A model generated the notes under the pieces. The model ran no database searches and was not told where the DNA came from. It saw only the letters and a list, made by a program, of their open reading frames with translations. Made by a program: the position numbers and the translations under genes. From an uncultured Actinomycetes bacterium (GTDB taxonomy: Bacteria > Actinomycetota > Actinomycetes > Nanopelagicales > Nanopelagicaceae): a DNA stretch of 10,691 nucleotides. The stretch lies in NCBI GenBank assembly GCA_903832395.1, contig CAILBF010000204.1, positions 1 to 10,691 of the forward strand, given 5' to 3'. Position 1 is the stretch's first letter; the number at the start of each line of letters is the position of its first letter. Positions 6,459 to 10,691 of the stretch are shown here, piece after piece.

Positions 6459-6464
6459 TCCTTT
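6459..6464 (-). promoter_or_regulatory. Ribosome binding site deciding the recA GTG start
   Basis: AAAGGA on the minus strand, five bases (ATGAA) before the GTG at 6453. It supports the 364-residue protein. The ATG between the two is out of frame. Confidence 0.7.
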
Positions 6465-6470
6465 CGATAG

Positions 6471-6551
6471 AACGTCGTATGACGTTTGGGTCTGGCCCAG
6501 AAGGTACGGAGACCCACCGACGGAGTTCAGTGCTGACCACAGAGGCTGTGG
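6471..6551 (-). other. Structured recA leader with two hairpins
   Basis: The stretch between the LexA box and the recA start is about 150 bases, long for such a compact genome. On the minus strand it contains CCACAG-CCT-CTGTGG (6537-6551) and AACGTC-ATAC-GACGTT (6471-6486), both perfect 6-bp stems; the second ends 6 bases before the ribosome site. A further partly symmetric CTGGGCCAG lies at 6491-6499. Stem-loops this close to the Shine-Dalgarno could affect translation, but no riboswitch class is recognised. The frame continuing recA upstream to 6555 has no RecA-like content. Confidence 0.45.
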
Positions 6552-6596
6552 GCAAACCGAACGCGGAAGATGGAACCGCTCTGGTTGTACGGCATT

Positions 6597-6602
6597 AGGA
6601 TA
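6597..6602 (-). promoter_or_regulatory. Candidate -10 box of recA
   Basis: TATCCT on the minus strand begins 3 bases downstream of the LexA operator, in GTTATCCTAATG. With it, transcription would begin near 6590 and LexA bound at 6606-6617 would cover the space between -35 and -10. The -35 is not clear. Confidence 0.4.
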
Positions 6603-6605
6603 ACC

Positions 6606-6617
6606 GAACACCTGTTC
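6606..6617. promoter_or_regulatory. LexA operator (SOS box) of recA
   Basis: GAACACCTGTTC matches the Gram-positive/actinobacterial SOS box GAAC-N4-GTTC exactly, and the symmetry extends one base further each side (CGAACACCTGTTCG, 6605-6618). It lies about 150 bases before the recA start. The hydrolase gene upstream runs toward recA on the same strand, so the box is placed to control recA. Confidence 0.93.
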
Positions 6618-6675
6618 GAAAGGTAGCAGGTGCCACTGACAAATATGAGCGTGTCGTAGGAGAAAAAGGGCGGAG

Positions 6676-7947
6676 TTAAAGCACCTGGCAGACCCCACGG
6701 AAGAAATCAAGGCTCTTTCGATCGAGTTCGTCATCATCTGCCTTTGGCTGACAGGAGAACTTCACGATTACCACCTCTTTGGTGGGGTTGATATATATCC
6801 ATTGGCCATGAATTCCAATAGCGCAGAAATCGCCATCTCCAATTGAATACCATAGGTTGCGATAACTCCCCTTTGGAAAACTATCGAAGAACTCACCACG
6901 TGCCCAGACTTCGGTATCTCCATGAAGCTTTGTGTCATTCACCCACTCTGGATCGAGAAGGTTTTTGCCGTTGACGTTTCCGCCCGCGCGCATCAACTCA
7001 CCAATCATCGCTGCATCGTGAAGCGAACAACTTACTCCCCCGGCAGTGCGCGCCATTTCTTTGCTATCGATTGTTATTGTGGCTGTGCGACATCCAGCCG
7101 GGGCCCACAATTTTTGCGAAATTAATAGAGGCGTTGGTATGCCAGAAATCTTTTGTAAAACTAATCCGAGTAAATCGGAGTTCGGCGATTTATACAAGAA
7201 TCGATGACCATGATCCTCGGCCCCCTTGGGTAAGGAGAGAATAAACCTCTCTAAATTCTCATCTGCGTACGCTGAATCTTTTTCCCTTGACATCCATAAC
7301 ATCGCCTGACGATACCTGGCGTATACGCCCTCTTTGCTTGCATAACTTTCATCAAAATCTACACTCACAGTCATGTCGAGCAAATTCCGAATTGTTGCAT
7401 CTTCGTAAGCGCCACCTTCTGTTCCGTCTATTACAGAAGAGATCTTGGAATCAGCATCGACACCAAATTCCTTGAGAACTATGCCTGCGACTATGCCCGT
7501 AATTGATTTACTCACAGAAAATACTAAGTGCGGTGCAAATAAGCTCATACCGTTGGCGTAGTACTCGCCTACTATTGCGCCGGCCTTAATAATTAATAGA
7601 CCATTCGTATAACTTTCTTGTAAGAACTCGGTACTTGCCTGCATTTTTCCAGCAATTTGGTACTCTCTTAAAAGAATATTTGGATCGAGCAGCTCTGGAA
7701 GCGCGGAGTTATTTGAGCCCTCAATCGCTTGCACAGGAACTAATTCTGTAACATTCTGAAATGTATACGCGCTATATGGAAATTCTCTCCAATTGTCCAG
7801 ATTGAAATCTGCCCTCTTGAAGCTATTCAAAATATTTTTCAGCACCGAATCATTACATTTCTCATAGCAAGATGTTAGTGGTCTTGTATTTGGGAGGCTA
7901 AACAGCTCTCTCAAGCGGCAGGTCTGAAGTTTCAAACTCCTCAACAT
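6676..7947 (-). CDS. Beta-lactamase-fold serine hydrolase, NylB-like
   Basis: This 423-residue protein belongs to the serine beta-lactamase-like family (PF00144 type), closest in pattern to 6-aminohexanoate-dimer hydrolase NylB. Seen: NWREFPYSAYTFQNVTELVP (52-71), the catalytic S-x-x-K as SVSK (Ser144, Lys147), LLDMTVSVDFDESYA (189-203, with Tyr202), the second tyrosine motif YKSPNSD (Tyr252) and a C-terminal GIHGQWIYINP (378-388) with His380 where KTG-type enzymes have their third motif. NylB-like enzymes act on amide or ester bonds; the natural substrate here is unknown. The start is uncertain: from 7947 it overlaps the exported-protein gene by 50 bases and has no ribosome site or signal peptide; recognisable family sequence begins near residue 47, and the GTG at codon 36 is an alternative. 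No terminator is evident before the recA control region. Confidence 0.85.
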   Translation of the reverse strand: MLRSLKLQTCRLRELFSLPNTRPLTSCYEKCNDSVLKNILNSFKRADFNLDNWREFPYSAYTFQNVTELVPVQAIEGSNNSALPELLDPNILLREYQIAGKMQASTEFLQESYTNGLLIIKAGAIVGEYYANGMSLFAPHLVFSVSKSITGIVAGIVLKEFGVDADSKISSVIDGTEGGAYEDATIRNLLDMTVSVDFDESYASKEGVYARYRQAMLWMSREKDSAYADENLERFILSLPKGAEDHGHRFLYKSPNSDLLGLVLQKISGIPTPLLISQKLWAPAGCRTATITIDSKEMARTAGGVSCSLHDAAMIGELMRAGGNVNGKNLLDPEWVNDTKLHGDTEVWARGEFFDSFPKGSYRNLWYSIGDGDFCAIGIHGQWIYINPTKEVVIVKFSCQPKADDDELDRKSLDFFRGVCQVL

Positions 7948-8446
7948 CGGGGAAATCTCTAATATCCATGCGGACTAACGCCCCGACGAAAGCGGAGTAT
8001 TCAAGGTTAGATGTGATTTTCTCTTCATATGAATCTTGTTCAGCAGGGGATGTAAAATTTCTGAAATACTGCGCCAAGAGGTTATTTACTGATGTGTGTA
8101 GTTGTGCATCCTTCTTTATTGGATAACCCCAATATAGTTCCGGCGTTTCGATAAATCCTAAATTAGTAAATTCAATGCATGTCTGTTGTGTAGAGGATCG
8201 AAGTTCTGCTCGTGTCACGCCAAGAGTCATGCAAGGTTCCTCGGATAGGACCTGGCTATTTGAAAATATAGCTAAGGGATCAAAGGCCGCTCCGGATTTT
8301 ACATGTGCCGAAGCCGGCGATGGATGTAGAGCGGAGAGGCTTAGATCAAGAGTTGCCTCTTTAGCGCTGCCAACGGGGAGTAGGTTTGCGGCGATTAAAA
8401 AGAGAAATGCGGTCGCAACAACAAACCATCTTTGGGGAAGATGCAT
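7898..8446 (-). CDS. Exported protein of unknown function
   Basis: I do not recognise this 182-residue protein. It begins with a clear signal peptide: positively charged start (MHLPQR), hydrophobic core WFVVATAFLFLIAANLLPV (7-25) and a likely signal peptidase I site after GSA (VGSA-KE, about residue 28). The mature part is hydrophilic, with two cysteines in the middle (EEPCMTLG and QTCIEF) that could form a disulfide, a segment LGFIETPELYWGYPIKKDA and an acidic end (RDFPDVEEFETSDLPLERAV). It lacks a lipobox. The ATG at 8446 follows TACAGT by 6 bases with no ribosome site, suggesting a leaderless message. Its 3' end overlaps the NylB-like hydrolase gene by 50 bases in another frame, so the two are probably co-transcribed and may work together at or outside the membrane, although the hydrolase as annotated has no signal of its own. 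Confidence 0.65.
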   Translation of the reverse strand: MHLPQRWFVVATAFLFLIAANLLPVGSAKEATLDLSLSALHPSPASAHVKSGAAFDPLAIFSNSQVLSEEPCMTLGVTRAELRSSTQQTCIEFTNLGFIETPELYWGYPIKKDAQLHTSVNNLLAQYFRNFTSPAEQDSYEEKITSNLEYSAFVGALVRMDIRDFPDVEEFETSDLPLERAV

Positions 8447-8452
8447 ACCGTA

Positions 8453-8458
8453 ACTGTA
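8453..8458 (-). promoter_or_regulatory. Candidate -10 box of the exported-protein gene
   Basis: TACAGT on the minus strand is followed by six bases (TACGGT) and the ATG at 8446, the same spacing as at plsC and the IclR-family gene. No -35 box is obvious. Confidence 0.45.
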
Positions 8459-8484
8459 ATGTTTACCTTTAGAGTTAGGGGCTT

Positions 8485-8572
8485 TGACCTATATATTTAT
8501 TCAAAACTTCCTCCTTCGAGAGGGGCACGCCCCTCTCGAATTCCTCTCATCTGTGAGCTTTTGTATAGGTCA
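8485..8572. repeat. Nested inverted repeats in the divergent spacer
   Basis: An inner perfect inverted repeat, TTCGAGAGGGGC (8515-8526) and GCCCCTCTCGAA (8529-8540), leaves a 2-base centre. Around it lies an outer pair, TGACCTATA (8485-8493) and TATAGGTCA (8564-8572), whose axis is within one base of the inner axis. The genes on both sides point away from it, so it is not in the place of an ordinary terminator, and neither strand has a T-run straight after the stem. The outer arms could be parts of promoters or a two-sided operator; CATAAT at 8571-8576 could be a -10 for the downstream plus-strand gene. Confidence 0.6.
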
Positions 8573-8581
8573 TAATGAGCC

Positions 8582-9136
8582 GTGTTAATTCTTCTTCCGC
8601 CCAGTGAGAAGAAATCTACACAGCCCGGAGCCGCAATCGAGGTCTACACCGGTGTTCTCTATAAGGCGCTGGACTGGCAGAGTCTGAATAAAGAGAGCCA
8701 AGCGCGAGGGCAGAAATCTATTGCGATTATTTCGGCGAAATATGGTGTCTTACAACCGTTGGATGCAATCGAGCCGTATAAACAAAAGATTAACAACGCG
8801 GCAATGCGGCCCGAAGTAACTGAGATTTTAAATGCACGCAAGGCAACTCTCATTGTTGATTGCAGATCCTCAACCTATAAAGGCGTGTGGACTCCCCCGG
8901 CTCAGGCAAGCGTTGAGATTAAAGTCTTTACAAATCTGGATGGTGAAAAGAAAGTCGTCACTCACATGTCCAAGAAAACTCGAGGCGAAATCACGCGGCT
9001 AATTCTGCAAAGCAGATCAATTCCTACAAATCCTCAAGAATTATGTGCCGTCATATCAACTACCTTTGATTGTGAATTGATTGCACCTAACCAAAGCGGC
9101 CCGTGGGTTCTAGAGGTGGGTAGTCTTAAGCCTTAA
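8582..9136 (+). CDS. yaaA: YaaA family (DUF328) peroxide-stress-type protein, compact form
   Basis: This 184-residue protein begins at GTG with MLILLPPSEKK, then AIEVYTGVLYKALDW, AKYGVLQPLDAIEPYKQK and a C-terminal half with VIDCRSSTYKGVW-like spacing (LIVDCRSSTYKGVW, 91-104) and KVFTNLDGEKKVVTHMSK (114-131), all typical of YaaA/UPF0246. E. coli YaaA is induced by peroxide and limits damage linked to free iron; a DNA-binding fold has been described. Family members are usually about 230-260 residues. Here the usual stretch between the N-terminal LLPPSE and EVYTGVLY is nearly absent, although the frame is intact. There is no good ribosome site; CATAAT ends 5 bases before the GTG, so the message may be leaderless. 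tdh follows after 18 bases, probably in one operon. Function here is inferred from family only. Confidence 0.85.
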   Translation: MLILLPPSEKKSTQPGAAIEVYTGVLYKALDWQSLNKESQARGQKSIAIISAKYGVLQPLDAIEPYKQKINNAAMRPEVTEILNARKATLIVDCRSSTYKGVWTPPAQASVEIKVFTNLDGEKKVVTHMSKKTRGEITRLILQSRSIPTNPQELCAVISTTFDCELIAPNQSGPWVLEVGSLKP

Positions 9137-9138
9137 CT

Positions 9139-9146
9139 AGGAAAGG
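9139..9146 (+). promoter_or_regulatory. Ribosome binding site of tdh
   Basis: AGGAAAGG, 8 bases before the tdh ATG and starting 2 bases after the yaaA stop. It fixes the tdh start and points to expression from the yaaA transcript. Confidence 0.8.
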
Positions 9147-9154
9147 TCACCGTC

Positions 9155-10183
9155 ATGAGAGCTCTCTACAAAGCCCAGCGCGGACCAGGCCTAGAACTAC
9201 GCGAAGTACCTGAGCCACACACAGGTGAGCGAGATGTAAAGATCAAAGTAATAAAAACTGGTATCTGTGGAACTGATCTTCATATTGAAAGCTGGGATTC
9301 GTGGGCCGATACAAATCTGAATCCCCCTTTTATTCCAGGCCATGAGTTCGTGGGGCGCGTTAGTGAAATTGGCGCCGATGTAACTAGCATAAAAGTTGGA
9401 GACCTAGTTTCAGGTGAGGGTCACATCGTTTGCGGACTGTGCCGCAACTGTCGCGCCGGCCGTCGCCATTTATGCATGAACACGATTGGTGTTGGCGTCA
9501 ATCGCGATGGTGCTTTCGCCGAATTCGTAGTTATCCCTGAAAGTAATGTGTGGTTGCACCCTGAAGGCATTGATTTAGATTTAGCCTCAGTTTTTGATCC
9601 ACTTGGAAACGCCGTCCATACCGCGCTTAGTTTTCCAGTTGTTGGTGAAGATGTTTTAATTACTGGAGCCGGGCCCATTGGATTAATGGCCGCAGCGATT
9701 GCCCGCTTCGTTGGCGCCAGGTTTGTTGTTATTACCGATGTCAATGAATACCGCCTCGATTTAGCTCGCGCAATGGGCGTCGATGCAGCAATAAATATTT
9801 CATCTGATGATGTTTCTTCAACAATGAAAAAACTCGGCATGAAAGAGGGCTTTGACGTCGCCTTTGAAATGAGCGGACATAAATCGGCGATGCCAATGAT
9901 TCTGGCCAACGTTGGTCATGGCGCGCGAATTGCAGCCCTTGGCCTACCGGCTGAACCCATTTCATTTGATTGGGCCAAAGTCGTAACGCATATGATTACT
10001 ATTAAAGGCATTTATGGGCGCGAGATGTATGAAACCTGGTACTCCATGAACTCAATGGTGCAAAAAGGTCTTGATGTCTCATCAGTGATTACGCACCGAT
10101 TCCCCGCCGAAGAATGGGAGAGCGCTTTTGCCCTTGCCCGTTCTGGCAACTGCGGGAAAATAATTCTGGATTGGAGCAACTAA
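9155..10183 (+). CDS. tdh: L-threonine 3-dehydrogenase
   Basis: This 342-residue zinc-dependent medium-chain dehydrogenase oxidises L-threonine to 2-amino-3-ketobutyrate with NAD+. Seen: catalytic zinc residues Cys38 (GICGTDLHIESWD) and the GHE motif His63-Glu64, structural zinc cysteines 93, 96, 99 and 107, and the Rossmann loop GAGPIG at 171-176 followed by an acidic residue in VVITDVNEYRLDLA (191-204) consistent with NAD+ preference. DPLGNAVHTAL (148-158) and the C-terminal KGIYGREMYETWY are diagnostic of Tdh over other zinc alcohol dehydrogenases. Length matches E. coli Tdh (341). The next gene encodes the enzyme for the following step, and the two overlap by 13 bases, so the unstable intermediate can be passed on. 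Start set by AGGAAAGG 8 bases upstream. Confidence 0.97.
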   Translation: MRALYKAQRGPGLELREVPEPHTGERDVKIKVIKTGICGTDLHIESWDSWADTNLNPPFIPGHEFVGRVSEIGADVTSIKVGDLVSGEGHIVCGLCRNCRAGRRHLCMNTIGVGVNRDGAFAEFVVIPESNVWLHPEGIDLDLASVFDPLGNAVHTALSFPVVGEDVLITGAGPIGLMAAAIARFVGARFVVITDVNEYRLDLARAMGVDAAINISSDDVSSTMKKLGMKEGFDVAFEMSGHKSAMPMILANVGHGARIAALGLPAEPISFDWAKVVTHMITIKGIYGREMYETWYSMNSMVQKGLDVSSVITHRFPAEEWESAFALARSGNCGKIILDWSN

Positions 10184-10691
10184 TTTCAACTGTAGAGAGT
10201 TTCATCGATGGGCTCAGCGCTAAGTTAGCGGCCCTGACTTCTGCCGGACTTTTAAAGACTGAACGTCCACTGGCTGGACCTCAGCGTGTTGAGGTAAGCG
10301 CCGAGGGCAGAGAGCTACTCAATTTCTGCTCCAATAACTATTTAGGTATGGCAAACAATGAACACGTTATCGCTGCGGCGAAGTTGGCTCTTGATAAATA
10401 TGGCTTTGGAATGGCCAGCGTGCGATTTATCGCCGGAACACAGAACCAACACCTGTTACTAGAAAAAGAGATTTCAACTTTCCTTTCAACGCAAGCAACC
10501 ATCCTCTTCCCCTCCTGCTTTGATGCCAATGGCGGAGTTTTTGAGGCGTTACTGGATGAGAACGATGTAATTATTTCGGATTCGCTCAACCATGCCTCAA
10601 TTATCGATGGAATTCGTTTGTGCAAAGCAAAGCGATTTAGATATCACAACCGCGATATGGCCGATCTTGAAATCCAACTTCAAGAAGCTCA
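10171..10691 (+). CDS. kbl: 2-amino-3-ketobutyrate CoA ligase, 5' part (partial)
   Basis: The frame runs off the window after 173 codons. The product is a PLP-dependent alpha-oxoamine synthase that, with CoA, splits 2-amino-3-ketobutyrate into glycine and acetyl-CoA. Seen: LLNFCSNNYLGMANN (49-63), YGFGMASVRFIAGTQNQH (77-94), PSCFDANGG (114-122) and SDSLNHASIIDGIRLCKAKR (136-155), nearly the E. coli Kbl sequence. The PLP lysine and the C-terminal half lie outside. The start is inferred as TTG at 10171 (protein MEQLISTVESF), the only standard start codon in frame before the conserved part; it lies inside the tdh 3' end, overlapping by 13 bases, and has only a weak purine stretch upstream, so it probably depends on ribosomes finishing tdh. 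Confidence 0.93.
   Translation, partial: MEQLISTVESFIDGLSAKLAALTSAGLLKTERPLAGPQRVEVSAEGRELLNFCSNNYLGMANNEHVIAAAKLALDKYGFGMASVRFIAGTQNQHLLLEKEISTFLSTQATILFPSCFDANGGVFEALLDENDVIISDSLNHASIIDGIRLCKAKRFRYHNRDMADLEIQLQEA

Noticed and set aside
6454..6555. 34-residue N-terminal extension of RecA from a TTG at 6555
   Set aside because: No ribosome site, no RecA-like sequence, and AAAGGA precedes the GTG at 6453.
6627..6686. Terminator after the hydrolase from CAGGTGC and GCACCTG
   Set aside because: The arms are over 40 bases apart and one is inside the coding end, with no T-run; not convincing.
6676..7947. True class C beta-lactamase (resistance gene)
   Set aside because: The third motif is GIHGQ rather than KTG, the second is Y-K-S-P-N, and the N-terminal pattern fits NylB-like hydrolases; there is no signal peptide.
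8515..8540. LexA box or ordinary terminator at the 12-bp palindrome
   Set aside because: It lacks the GAAC-N4-GTTC form, has no adjacent T-run, and lies between divergent genes.
8575..8600. yaaA starting at the ATG at 8575
   Set aside because: That ATG is in another frame; the GTG at 8582 gives the family N-terminus LILLPPSEKK.

Overview
The window looks like a chromosomal piece of a streamlined actinobacterium, most plausibly a freshwater acI/Nanopelagicales type. Four things support this: an HU protein with a long Lys/Ala/Pro tail, the block IclR regulator | leuC-leuD-hup-plsC-gpsA that is typical of Actinobacteria, an actinobacterial-type SOS box (GAAC-N4-GTTC) in front of recA, and compact genes at a balanced base composition well below that of Streptomyces. 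The lineage call is inference from sequence features; no database was searched.

Layout. Positions 1-1325 (minus): plsC and the 5' part of gpsA, overlapping by ATGA, for membrane phospholipid precursor synthesis. Positions 1352-1873 (minus): hup, closed by a strong terminator. Positions 1874-2112: hup/leuD spacer with a leuCD terminator and six phased TTACGC hexamers. Positions 2113-4118 (minus): leuD and leuC, isopropylmalate isomerase. Positions 4119-4173: divergent control region with a candidate operator for the IclR-family regulator encoded at 4174-4890 (plus). Positions 4850-6453 (minus): recA followed by recX. recX has no ATG, GTG or TTG codon available for its N-terminal half and overlaps the recA stop, so it must begin at a rare codon or be reached by frameshifting. 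Positions 6454-6675: recA control region with a LexA box and a structured leader. Positions 6676-8446 (minus): an accessory pair, an exported protein of unknown function and a NylB-like serine hydrolase, overlapping by 50 bases. Positions 8447-8581: divergent spacer with nested inverted repeats. Positions 8582-10691 (plus): a compact YaaA-family gene, tdh and the 5' part of kbl, an operon that ends in threonine breakdown to glycine and acetyl-CoA.

Together the genes are mostly housekeeping: leucine synthesis under its local regulator, nucleoid packing, phosphatidic acid synthesis, the SOS recombinase with its modulator, and threonine catabolism. The least ordinary parts are the recA-recX junction, the TTACGC cluster, the exported protein/hydrolase pair and the nested inverted repeat. 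Several genes (plsC, the IclR gene, the exported-protein gene) have a TANNNT box exactly 6 bases before the ATG, which suggests leaderless transcripts. No spacer exceeds 300 bases, and no rRNA, tRNA, CRISPR array or insertion sequence was seen. I found no convincing new defence or mobile system.
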